64,000 bases of DNA from NCBI RefSeq assembly GCF_000814675.1, contig NZ_JWIG01000029.1:326987-390986 (forward strand), written 5' to 3'. Source of the stretch: Pseudoalteromonas distincta (GTDB lineage: Bacteria > Pseudomonadota > Gammaproteobacteria > Enterobacterales > Alteromonadaceae). A program made the position numbers and the translations under genes. Below the pieces are notes generated by a model. That model had not been told where the DNA came from. It ran no database searches and saw nothing but the letters and a program-made list of their open reading frames with translations. Below are positions 18,944 through 26,529 of the stretch, piece by piece; positions within the stretch are counted from its first letter, which is position 1; every line of letters starts with the position of its first letter.

Positions 18944-19987
18944 TTACTTTAATTCAGCTAGCATTTCATCGCTGTAAGGTACTAGTTCTTCACCGTTTGC
19001 AATTTTGCTAATGTAATCTGGGTTTGCGATAAGTGGGCGACCAATAGCGATTAAATCAAACTTAGCATCGTTAATTGCCTCTTTTGCTGACTCAAAACTA
19101 TAGCTGCCTACGCCTACTAATGTACCTTTGTAGCCTGCACGTAAAAATTCAGACGTCGTTTTACCTTCAAGCGATTCAAACGTTGTACTGTCGTCAAAAA
19201 TACCGCCGTGTAAGTATGCTAAATCTCTCTTCTCAAGCTCTGGTAATAAGTAATCGAATACCGCTTTATCACGGCTATCTTCGCTCATATTAAAATAAGC
19301 ACCCGGTGTAACACGTAAAGCAGTACGCTCATTACCTACAGCGGCGATAACTGCATCGGTTACTTCTAGTGCAAAACGCGACATATTTTCAGGCGTTTGA
19401 CCGTATTCGTCGCTGCGTGTATTTGCAGCGTAATGTAAAAACTGGTCAATCAAATACCCGTTAGCACCGTGAATTTCTACCCCGTCAAAACCCGCTTCAA
19501 TCGCATTTTCTGCCGCTTTTGCGTAATCAGCTACTAGGCCCTTAATGTCATCTATAGTCGCTGCTTTTGGTGTGATGTATGTAAGCTCACGCATACGAGG
19601 CACAGAGCCTTCAACGCCAATTGCCGATGGTGCCAGTACATCGCCATCAAAAAAGTGAGGATGTGCAACACGGCCAACATGCCAAAGCTGTGCAAACATT
19701 TTGCCGCCATTAGCGTGCACTGCGTCTGTTACTTTTTTCCAACCTTGAATTTGCTCACTGGTAAATAAACCCGGTGTATTTGGGTAACCTTGCGCATCTG
19801 GACGAATAATAGTTGCTTCGCTAATAATTAAACCGGTTTCGGCACGGCGAGCATAATATTCAACCATATCTTGTGTTGGCACTAAGTTATCGTCAGCCAT
19901 ACAACGCGTTAATGGTGCCATAAGTACGCGATTTTTAAGCTCAATCGTATTATTTAGTTTAAACGGAGCAAGTAGATCAGTAGTCAT
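18944..19987 (-). CDS. Old Yellow Enzyme family NADH:flavin oxidoreductase (NemA-like)
   Basis: A 347-residue FMN-dependent ene-reductase that reduces activated C=C bonds or nitro/nitrate esters with NAD(P)H. The TIM-barrel motifs are all present: KNRVLMAPLTRC at the start, QLWHVGR, then VEIHGANGYLIDQFL with the His/Asn pair that binds the substrate carbonyl, and LIAIGRPLIANPD near the end for FMN phosphate binding. Length fits NemA and the xenobiotic reductases. It is a single gene with its own terminator, divergent from the DUF2750 gene. The physiological substrate cannot be inferred; detoxification of electrophiles is the family's usual role. Confidence 0.92.
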   Translation of the reverse strand: MTTDLLAPFKLNNTIELKNRVLMAPLTRCMADDNLVPTQDMVEYYARRAETGLIISEATIIRPDAQGYPNTPGLFTSEQIQGWKKVTDAVHANGGKMFAQLWHVGRVAHPHFFDGDVLAPSAIGVEGSVPRMRELTYITPKAATIDDIKGLVADYAKAAENAIEAGFDGVEIHGANGYLIDQFLHYAANTRSDEYGQTPENMSRFALEVTDAVIAAVGNERTALRVTPGAYFNMSEDSRDKAVFDYLLPELEKRDLAYLHGGIFDDSTTFESLEGKTTSEFLRAGYKGTLVGVGSYSFESAKEAINDAKFDLIAIGRPLIANPDYISKIANGEELVPYSDEMLAELK

Positions 19988-20211
19988 TTTTCAATCCTTC
20001 ATTAAGTATATGCTTACTACAATGTGGCCTTTTTACAAACATTCAAGCTTATTTTGAATGATCGCTCAAATTAGTTGTGACTTATACTGTTCAATATACA
20101 AATTAGATCTGCATTGCTGAAATTAAATAGCAACTTTTCAACACTCTGTCATATAACTCGATATACTTGTGTGCATATAATTGAGATATAGTAATTAAGA
20201 GTGAGCTAATT

Positions 20212-20601
20212 ATGACAACGCCAAATTTAAGCGAAGAACAAGCAGTAATTTTAGGGCTTGGGGCAAAAAAACGCCTAGCCTATATGTTCGAAACCGTACA
20301 ACAATTTAAACAAGTATGGATTTTAAACGACGATGATGGCTGCGTTATGCTTGCCAACGAAGATGACGACTGCGTACCAGTTTGGCCAACTCGTGAATTT
20401 GCAGAAGCATGGGCAACCGGCGAATGGGCTGGCTGCAGCGCTAAAGCAATCCCGCTTGCTGACTGGTTTAGTCGCTGGACACCAGGCCTTGAAGAGGATG
20501 ATTTACTTATTGCTGCCTTTCCTACTGAGGAAGACGACGGCACGATATTGTTTTCAGATGAGTTTGAAAAACAATTAAGAGCACCGAAGAAAAAATATTA
20601 A
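20212..20601 (+). CDS. DUF2750 family protein
   Basis: A 129-residue acidic cytoplasmic protein. It has the pattern of the DUF2750 family: an N-terminal helix ending MFETVQQFKQVW, a strand with WILNDDDGCVML, then VPVWPTREFAEAWATGEW and FSRWTPGLEEDDLLIAAFP. The function of the family is unknown; members are single-domain and often described as immunity-like or housekeeping. The start at 20212 is preceded by a purine-rich site (AAGAGTGAGC). It is followed by a clear intrinsic terminator and is probably monocistronic. Confidence 0.75.
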   Translation: MTTPNLSEEQAVILGLGAKKRLAYMFETVQQFKQVWILNDDDGCVMLANEDDDCVPVWPTREFAEAWATGEWAGCSAKAIPLADWFSRWTPGLEEDDLLIAAFPTEEDDGTILFSDEFEKQLRAPKKKY

Positions 20602-20623
20602 ACCTAATTACTAAATTTAAAAC

Positions 20624-20653
20624 GCGGCCACTGTAAAGTAGGCCGCATTTTTA
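20624..20653 (+). terminator. Intrinsic terminator after the DUF2750 gene
   Basis: GCGGCC (20624-20629) pairs with GGCCGC (20641-20646) over an 11-base loop and is followed by ATTTTTA. It is 23 bases past the stop and separates this gene from the convergent tetR gene. Confidence 0.8.
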
Positions 20654-20658
20654 TACGT

Positions 20659-21321
20659 TTATGTCAGTGAATCAATTTTATTTAACAATTCAACTTTATA
20701 CTCATCTGTTGCATCAGCACTAAAAGTAATAAACATACCTATCAGCACTTGGTTTTTGTACTGCTGTAAATCAATATACCCGTTAACCCAATCTTGGCGA
20801 GCTAGTCGCTGACAACCAAACAGCTGCTTTGCTAACCATTTACTATCAACAAGACCATTCAAAAAGCCTTTTTCTTTAGCTGAAATACATAGCTGCTCTG
20901 CTATTTTTAGCGATTGACTAAAAATGCCTGTCGGTTGTTTATGTTCAAATAAATTACTACGCTCACCAGCAACAAACGCAGCTCGGTAAAACGCTTCATC
21001 TTTTTTAAATAATTCGAGTAAGTTATCTATAAACGCAATAGCGGCTTCTATTGGGTTTGTCATGTCGGGCTGTAGTATAACTTTTTCAATGCGAATGACC
21101 ATTTCTTCGACCAGCACTTTGAAGATATCATGCTTTTTACCAAATAAATTATGAATAGTTGGTATTGAAACACCTGCAACAGTGGCTAATTCGCTTAATG
21201 TAAACGCATCAAAGCCTTTAGAGGCAATAAGATTTCGGGCATGCTTTAGTATATCAACCTTTCTCAACTCTTTGTTTTCTTGTCTTTTCTTATTACCCCG
21301 AGCGATATTTAGTTGCTCCAT
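20659..21321 (-). CDS. TetR/AcrR-family transcriptional regulator
   Basis: A 220-residue TetR-type repressor. After a basic leader, residues about 22-68 form the DNA-binding helix-turn-helix (ILKHARNLIASKGFDAFTLS, then LATVAGVSIPTIHNLFGKK). The rest is an all-helical ligand-binding and dimerisation domain without a motif that names its ligand. GGAG lies eight bases before the ATG. It is divergent from the phytanoyl-CoA-dioxygenase-like gene. A perfect 14-bp inverted repeat in the gap overlaps a consensus -10 (TATAAT) for this gene, so it probably represses itself and the neighbour. Confidence 0.9.
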   Translation of the reverse strand: MEQLNIARGNKKRQENKELRKVDILKHARNLIASKGFDAFTLSELATVAGVSIPTIHNLFGKKHDIFKVLVEEMVIRIEKVILQPDMTNPIEAAIAFIDNLLELFKKDEAFYRAAFVAGERSNLFEHKQPTGIFSQSLKIAEQLCISAKEKGFLNGLVDSKWLAKQLFGCQRLARQDWVNGYIDLQQYKNQVLIGMFITFSADATDEYKVELLNKIDSLT

Positions 21322-21349
21322 TTATTTTCTCCATAGAAAAACAGCTTGA

Positions 21350-21397
21350 CCACAGTTTTTATTATAGGTTAAGTTTTACTTGCAATAAAAACTGTGG
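21350..21397. promoter_or_regulatory. Candidate operator: 14-bp perfect inverted repeat between tetR and phyH-like genes
   Basis: Arms CCACAGTTTTTATT (21350-21363) and its exact reverse complement (21384-21397) are separated by 20 bp. The left arm overlaps a TATAAT on the minus strand (21361-21366) and lies in the spacer of a plus-strand TTGACC (21346-21351)/TTAAGT (21369-21374) promoter. Binding would block both divergent promoters. That the TetR neighbour binds here is inference from position. Confidence 0.65.
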
Positions 21398-21416
21398 AAT
21401 ACGTTAAGGACACATT

Positions 21417-22589
21417 ATGACTAAAAGTATAACAAGATCGATTGATGCATGCGCCTCACATTACGGTGAAAATGCCAATGAAATGCGAGAATATTTACTT
21501 AATGGCGAAAAAAATGCTTTAGCTATGAATAATAGAGGCCCTATTGAGTTTGATGAATATGGTGATTTAGCACAAAACATTAAAAGCCAATACCAAGAAT
21601 ACGGCTTTTATATATTCGAAAACGTAATTGATAAAAAAGAGCTCGCCGAGATAGAAATAGAACTAGCCCAATTAAAAAAAACCTTCCCTTTAGAACCGTA
21701 TGGAAAAACAACCGCAGATGGAAAACCAGCGTTAGGTGCTGATAATCAAGCACCTAATTTAATTTGGTCAAAATCACTTGGAGATCCACTTGGCGGAACC
21801 GCAATCGCTAATGGCCGACACCAAGTAAAATTATTTGAACCTGAAGCTGCTGACGATCTGCCTGCGTTTTCGCCTTTTGTATTGCTTGGCTCACTGCAGT
21901 TTTCTGAGTCATGCTTAAGAACGTACGCGCACCCTCAATTATTAAAAGTGGCCGAGGCAATAAATGGTAAGGATTTTGCCCCATTTCATGAATGTCTTTT
22001 TATTAAAGATCCTGGCGTAGGCGCTGCCGTTTCATGGCACCAAGATGGTGATACTCATTGGGAAAATGAAAATTTTGATCAAGACATACACGGCTTTAAC
22101 TTTATGGCGCAAGTTTTTGGCAGTACTGCTGTAAATGGTGTGTGGGTTTTACCTAAAAGTCATAAGGTTGGTAGGGTTGATATTAAAAAAATGGTTGCCG
22201 AAGCAGGCAGTGAGCGCTTAATTGGAATGGTGCCTTTAATTTGTAATCCCGGTGATGTTGTTATTTGTAATAGACAGCTTTTGCATGGTTCATTCGCTAA
22301 CTCTGGATTTGAGCCTCGCGTTACTATTAACTTTGGGTTCCATAAACGTTCATCTGTATTAGGTGTCATGGGCTCTGGAATGCACTGTGAAGCTAAAGTT
22401 TACGATGAGTCACTTATTGAGCAGAGATCAAAAGTACTTGGCTATGCAATAGATGCTAGAAAACAGCACTTCCCTGACGAAACACCTTATCAATATCAAC
22501 CTTTTGTTGAAGCCAATAAAACCTTTGATTGGGATGATCAGGCAAAACAAGAGATTAAAGATTATAACTTACTTGATTTAAGTATATAA
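21417..22589 (+). CDS. Phytanoyl-CoA dioxygenase (PhyH) family protein
   Basis: A 390-residue Fe(II)/2-oxoglutarate-dependent oxygenase of the PhyH superfamily. The double-stranded beta-helix residues are visible: His208-x-Asp210 in SWHQDGDTHW, distal His290 in RQLLHGSFAN, and Arg301 in EPRVTIN for 2-oxoglutarate. CNPGDVVI before the distal His is typical. Family members hydroxylate diverse small molecules, so the substrate is open. It is the first gene downstream of the TetR operator region and is followed, across a hairpin, by a DapA-like aldolase gene. The two may handle one compound, which is inference. Confidence 0.8.
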   Translation: MTKSITRSIDACASHYGENANEMREYLLNGEKNALAMNNRGPIEFDEYGDLAQNIKSQYQEYGFYIFENVIDKKELAEIEIELAQLKKTFPLEPYGKTTADGKPALGADNQAPNLIWSKSLGDPLGGTAIANGRHQVKLFEPEAADDLPAFSPFVLLGSLQFSESCLRTYAHPQLLKVAEAINGKDFAPFHECLFIKDPGVGAAVSWHQDGDTHWENENFDQDIHGFNFMAQVFGSTAVNGVWVLPKSHKVGRVDIKKMVAEAGSERLIGMVPLICNPGDVVICNRQLLHGSFANSGFEPRVTINFGFHKRSSVLGVMGSGMHCEAKVYDESLIEQRSKVLGYAIDARKQHFPDETPYQYQPFVEANKTFDWDDQAKQEIKDYNLLDLSI

Positions 22590-22595
22590 AATCAC

Positions 22596-22622
22596 TTAGC
22601 TCCTAATAATTTTAGGAGCTAA
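22596..22622 (+). promoter_or_regulatory. Hairpin between the PhyH-like and DapA-like genes, enclosing a Shine-Dalgarno-like GGAG
   Basis: Perfect 11-bp arms TTAGCTCCTAA (22596-22606) and TTAGGAGCTAA (22612-22622) with a 5-base loop. The right arm carries the only GGAG near the downstream gene. It could be a weak terminator (no real U-tract) or a translational control element. Confidence 0.55.
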
Positions 22623-22641
22623 TATTTAGTTGGATATCAAT

Positions 22642-23595
22642 ATGACTATAAAAAATGGAATATACCCAGTGATCCACACTCCCCTTTTAGAAGATGAGAG
22701 TATCGATTTTAAAGGGTTTGATAAATGTTTAGGTTATTACCTAGATACAGATATACACGGCTTAACAATTTTAGGTAGTGGTGGTGAACTCCCTTATTTT
22801 TCTGATCAAGAACAACTTAAAATTGTTCAGTACACTTACAATAAAGTGCAAAATAAAAAGCCACTTATCATAGGCGTAAACGCATACAGTAGCGCGCAAG
22901 CAATTGAAAAAATTACTGCTTATAAAGGTTACTCGAGTTATATATTACTGTTATTAACTCCTTACTATAAATCAAGCTTTGAAAACTACTTAAAAGCGAT
23001 TAAGAACATAGCGCAGCATTCAACTTCACCTATCCTTTTTTATTATTTCCCTCAGATTACAGGGCATTATTTTTCAAACCAACAATTAATAAAACTGCTA
23101 TGTATTAAAAATATTATAGGTATTAAAGATAGCTCATTACATCTAGCAACAGCGCGCACCGTTTTAAATAAATTGCCTGATACTCGTTACTTTAGCGGAT
23201 TAACTTTGGTGTACGAACATATAGCTGCCCATGGTGCTGCGGGTGCAATTTGTCCTATAGCAACTATTTTACCCATGCAGGCTGCTGCATTTTTTGAAGA
23301 TTTAAATCTAAATAACACTAAAGAGATAAATAAACGTCGTACAGTATTAAAATCTGTATTGCCGATTGCTAATAATTTAAATATTTCAGTAAGTGTGCAA
23401 AACTCACTGCTTAATATTTTAATTCGTAGTCCTAAACCACTAATAAAGTCAGTAACCAGCCCTCATGCAAATATTAAAGAAGCACTCAGCCTTTTGGGAT
23501 TACCAATACACGCAACGGTAAGAAGCCCTTTAGCGCCTATCAATTATGAATCAAAAGAAAAAATAGCTAAAATTTTAGCTTCTATAAAAATCTAA
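22642..23595 (+). CDS. DHDPS/N-acetylneuraminate lyase family aldolase (DapA-like)
   Basis: About 317 residues of the class I aldolase family that includes dihydrodipicolinate synthase, sialate lyase and 2-keto-3-deoxy sugar-acid aldolases. GSGGE (45-49, the usual GTTGE block), Tyr134 or Tyr135 in FYYFP, and the Schiff-base Lys162 in GIKDSS are all in place. GSGGE and YYFP differ from true DapA (GTTGE, YNVP), so a catabolic aldolase or dehydratase is more likely than lysine synthesis. I use the ATG at 22642, which begins MTIKNGIYPV as homologues do; an in-frame TTG at 22630 is better spaced from GGAG. Codon use is AT-rich like its PhyH-like neighbour. Confidence 0.75.
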   Translation: MTIKNGIYPVIHTPLLEDESIDFKGFDKCLGYYLDTDIHGLTILGSGGELPYFSDQEQLKIVQYTYNKVQNKKPLIIGVNAYSSAQAIEKITAYKGYSSYILLLLTPYYKSSFENYLKAIKNIAQHSTSPILFYYFPQITGHYFSNQQLIKLLCIKNIIGIKDSSLHLATARTVLNKLPDTRYFSGLTLVYEHIAAHGAAGAICPIATILPMQAAAFFEDLNLNNTKEINKRRTVLKSVLPIANNLNISVSVQNSLLNILIRSPKPLIKSVTSPHANIKEALSLLGLPIHATVRSPLAPINYESKEKIAKILASIKI

Positions 23596-23608
23596 ATTGT
23601 ACTAATAG

Positions 23609-24472
23609 TTAATTTCTAAATGCCAAGTAAGCCTGCGTAATTGCATCTGGATTTTCTACTTGCGGATAATGCCCAAGCTCTACAAACTCTTGTACGCGCG
23701 CATTGGGAGTAAGCTTTTTATAATGCTCAATCATGTGCTTACCAGAGATGGGATCTTCTGCGCCTGCTATAAACGTAAGTGGTATATTACTATTTATGAT
23801 GGCACCAACCCAGCGTTCTCTGTTTTGCTGCCTCTGCTTTATATAACTAATGAGTTTAGGCATAACCGCTAAACCATCTTTATAAATTAGCAACTCCCAA
23901 AGTGTGTCTACCACTTGTTTTGAAGGTGGTGTACTTTTACTAAAAATAGTAACTAAATTATTGGCAAATTTTTGTTTATTCATTAATTTTGGCACTATCC
24001 AACCTAGCTTTGAAAGTAAAAGCTTTTGTATAAATAATGGTTTATGCACCTCAGGAAATAACCCACCATTTAAAAAACACACGCTGTTTATTTTAAAGTC
24101 ACTTTGACTAACCACTTGCCTTGCTAATAACTCTTGAGCCACAGTATCGCCATAGTCATGAGCTAAAATATGTACATCATTAATATTTAACGTTTTTAAA
24201 AATTGGGTATATAAGTCGGCTTGTTCGGTAATTTTATAAGTAGCGTTTATTGGTTTATCTGACAAACCAAAACCTAGCATATCGAGCGTAATTACAAAAT
24301 AATGTTCACTAAGGGTTTGCCACATACCCTCCCAATCCCAGCTAGCACTTGGAAAGCCATGTATTAAAAGCAGCGCAGGCTTAGTTATATCACCAGCTAT
24401 TTTTGTAAATATTTGATGGCCAGAAATATGAGTGAATTGGCCCTGCGATTGCCACTGTTGAAGAGAAAACAT
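23609..24472 (-). CDS. Alpha/beta-hydrolase with Asp nucleophile (epoxide hydrolase / haloalkane dehalogenase-like)
   Basis: A 287-residue cytoplasmic alpha/beta-hydrolase. LLIHGFPSASWDW gives the oxyanion HG motif. The nucleophile elbow is AHDYGD with Asp106 instead of Ser, which is characteristic of epoxide hydrolases and haloalkane dehalogenases (and vertebrate MEST). The acid is in AGAEDPIS and the base His in ELGHYPQVENP, close to the C-terminus. The cap region (about 130-220) is Lys-rich. It is convergent with the DapA-like gene, 13 bp apart, and upstream of the porin gene's terminator on the same strand. Which halide, epoxide or ester it cleaves is unknown. Confidence 0.8.
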   Translation of the reverse strand: MFSLQQWQSQGQFTHISGHQIFTKIAGDITKPALLLIHGFPSASWDWEGMWQTLSEHYFVITLDMLGFGLSDKPINATYKITEQADLYTQFLKTLNINDVHILAHDYGDTVAQELLARQVVSQSDFKINSVCFLNGGLFPEVHKPLFIQKLLLSKLGWIVPKLMNKQKFANNLVTIFSKSTPPSKQVVDTLWELLIYKDGLAVMPKLISYIKQRQQNRERWVGAIINSNIPLTFIAGAEDPISGKHMIEHYKKLTPNARVQEFVELGHYPQVENPDAITQAYLAFRN

Positions 24473-24532
24473 ATATTAGCTTTATTTTTATTATCTATTT
24501 GTTAGTTTTATCATAGTGGTAATTAATAAAGG

Positions 24533-24562
24533 AAATAAAACCAATGTATAAATTTGCATTGG
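24533..24562 (-). terminator. Terminator downstream of the porin gene
   Basis: On the minus strand CCAATG (24557-24562) pairs with CATTGG (24541-24546) and is followed by TTTTATTT. It starts 17 bases past the stop of the OprD-like gene. Confidence 0.65.
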
Positions 24563-24578
24563 CTTATTAAAAGTCATT

Positions 24579-25904
24579 TTAAAATTTAATAGTGTAATCT
24601 ACATAAACTCGGTGGTCGGCTCTGTCGCCTTTAACACCATCAACGCTGCCTGATTTTTCGGTTGTATAATCTACAAATAACCAGCGCAAACTTAAGCCTT
24701 TTATTTTCTCAACTTTATAGCGCGTATCTACAGCCCAATATTTTTCATCAGCTGTGCCAGCTAACTTACCCAGCGCAGAGTTTTCAGCATCGCTACCGCT
24801 TGTGTAGTAAAACTTTGTTGTTAAACCTGGCGATACTGCTTTTAAATCAATGCCAAAACGTGCCTGCCACGTTGCCTCGTTTTGATTTGTTAAATCGGCA
24901 CCAATCAATGAGCGAGTTGGAAATGGGTTTGTACCATGATCGCCACTAAAGTTATCTTCAATCCAAGCATCACTTACCTTAGTAAATGCCGCACCTACAC
25001 TCCAAATATCTTTTTTCCAATCAGCATCTAAGTAATAGGCAAATCCATCGTTTTCACTTCTAGTTAAACCTGTTAAAGCACCAGGTGCATCTTCATCATC
25101 TAAATCGCCGCCCTCTGCGCCTGTTACAAATAAATCACCATCATCTTGTGAGGTAAATATGCCAGTTGAAAGGGTTAACTTACTTTGCTCAAGTTTAATG
25201 TCGTAACTGATTTTTAATCCCATTTTACTTAGATAATTGTGGGAATTTAAATATTCAGCCTCTAATGTTATGTCGTCTTTTTTATGCGTAGCACCTACGC
25301 CCCAAATTACGCTAATGGCGCCAGGTGCCGATTGATCGGTAGAAAAGTCTTCCCATCTATCATCATGCCGACGGCTCCATTTGTCGTATACGTAACCATA
25401 TAATTTAGTGTTGCCGATTTTATAGTCGCCAAAAACACCTCGAAACGTATTAGGAATAGCACGGCTGCCTGAGCTTTTTAAAAGCATGCTTTTGGTTTTT
25501 TGCCCACCTACTTTAACGTGACCGTTTTTGCCCAATTTAAAATCTAAAAAATATTGACCAAATTTAGAAAAGCTATCGTCTACTCCACCACTCTCATTAC
25601 CTGCTGGTAAAATATTACCTGCGGCAGAACCTGTAGAGTTAATATTCATTACTGTGTAAGTCGATACACCCACACTCAATAAATCGTTTATATAACCCGA
25701 TGTGTAATTGAGCTCTGTACCTTGAGCAAAGGTTGAATCGTCACTTGCGTCGTTATCGTAGTCACGGTCAAAATAAATTGATCTAAGTTTTATATTAAAT
25801 TCATCTTGTTCTGTCAGCCCATTAACAGCAGCATACGAAGGAATAGAAATACATGTTAATACAGCGCCTGTTGCCGCAAGTAATTTAGATACTCGGTGAG
25901 CCAT
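24579..25904 (-). CDS. OprD-family-like outer-membrane porin
   Basis: About 441 residues. Signal peptide 1-26 (MAHRVSKLLAATGAVL, ends SYAAVN), then a beta-barrel of alternating strands with Asp/Gly-rich loops and a C-terminal Phe (YTIKF). LRSIYFDRDYD near the N-terminus and GGQKTKSMLLKSSGSRAIPNTF-type arginine/serine segments are typical of OprD-like specific porins for acids, peptides or oligosaccharides. The ATG at 25904 has GGAG nine bases upstream; a longer in-frame reading to 26012 would prefix a Cys-rich stretch before the signal peptide and is rejected. Inverted repeats at 25997-26021 and 26128-26140 lie upstream and may be operators. Confidence 0.82.
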   Translation of the reverse strand: MAHRVSKLLAATGAVLTCISIPSYAAVNGLTEQDEFNIKLRSIYFDRDYDNDASDDSTFAQGTELNYTSGYINDLLSVGVSTYTVMNINSTGSAAGNILPAGNESGGVDDSFSKFGQYFLDFKLGKNGHVKVGGQKTKSMLLKSSGSRAIPNTFRGVFGDYKIGNTKLYGYVYDKWSRRHDDRWEDFSTDQSAPGAISVIWGVGATHKKDDITLEAEYLNSHNYLSKMGLKISYDIKLEQSKLTLSTGIFTSQDDGDLFVTGAEGGDLDDEDAPGALTGLTRSENDGFAYYLDADWKKDIWSVGAAFTKVSDAWIEDNFSGDHGTNPFPTRSLIGADLTNQNEATWQARFGIDLKAVSPGLTTKFYYTSGSDAENSALGKLAGTADEKYWAVDTRYKVEKIKGLSLRWLFVDYTTEKSGSVDGVKGDRADHRVYVDYTIKF

Positions 25905-26529
25905 AGTTATCTCCGTTATCTTGTTTTTTAAGTTTGTTACTGTGCAGCACATAGGGATGTGTATGCTTTTTGACCTACACGGCAAACATGTCATAGGGTA
26001 ATTACATTTCAAGTAATTACCTTTCTTTCATGCTAGTAAATATAGAACAATATAAATTTATAATGTTTTAATTTTTATATTATAAAATAGTAATAGTTTG
26101 TTTTATTTCGGATGAATTGTAAAAATTGGTAAAGATTACCTCTTGCTCACTCGTATCTAAGTCGCTAATTTTATTTAAAAAAGCATCATGATATTAATTG
26201 AATTTTACTTGATTTAAACTTACCTAAGTAAAGTTATGAGCAGCTAATTTCTTCTAAAAATCAATAAGCACAAAAACCAGCGCCTTTTGCTACTACTTTA
26301 GTTGGTATCTATAAAGTGATGCAGAATTTATAAATTATTATATTTATATGCACTTTAATTTTATCTTGAGGCTTAAAATCAACTTTTTAGACTCCCCCTA
26401 CTCTAAACCTCTATAAAATATATACATTCCAATTAATAACAAAGTTGTGTCTTGAATAATAGGTGCTATATTTATCACGTTATTAAAATAGAAACACATT
26501 TACTGCGACTCATGAAAAAGGATTAATTA
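25905..26529. other. Gene-free intergenic region with two palindromes
   Basis: About 620 bp of very AT-rich sequence between the divergent porin and histidine-kinase genes. It must contain both promoters. The only clear structure is the palindromic pair sharing GGTAA/TTACC half-sites (25997-26021, 26128-26140). I see no ORF, tRNA or terminator in the remainder. Confidence 0.7.
25997..26021. promoter_or_regulatory. Palindrome upstream of the porin gene
   Basis: GGTAATTAC (25997-26005) and GTAATTACC (26013-26021) are perfect inverted arms around 7 bp, about 95-115 bp upstream of the porin ATG. A related smaller palindrome GGTAAAGATTACC lies at 26128-26140. Arm length and spacing suit a dimeric regulator. 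Confidence 0.45.

Noticed and set aside
26010..26012. Longer N-terminus of the porin reaching 26012
   Set aside because: It would prefix a Cys-rich stretch before a clear signal peptide; GGAG and the ATG at 25904 explain the start.
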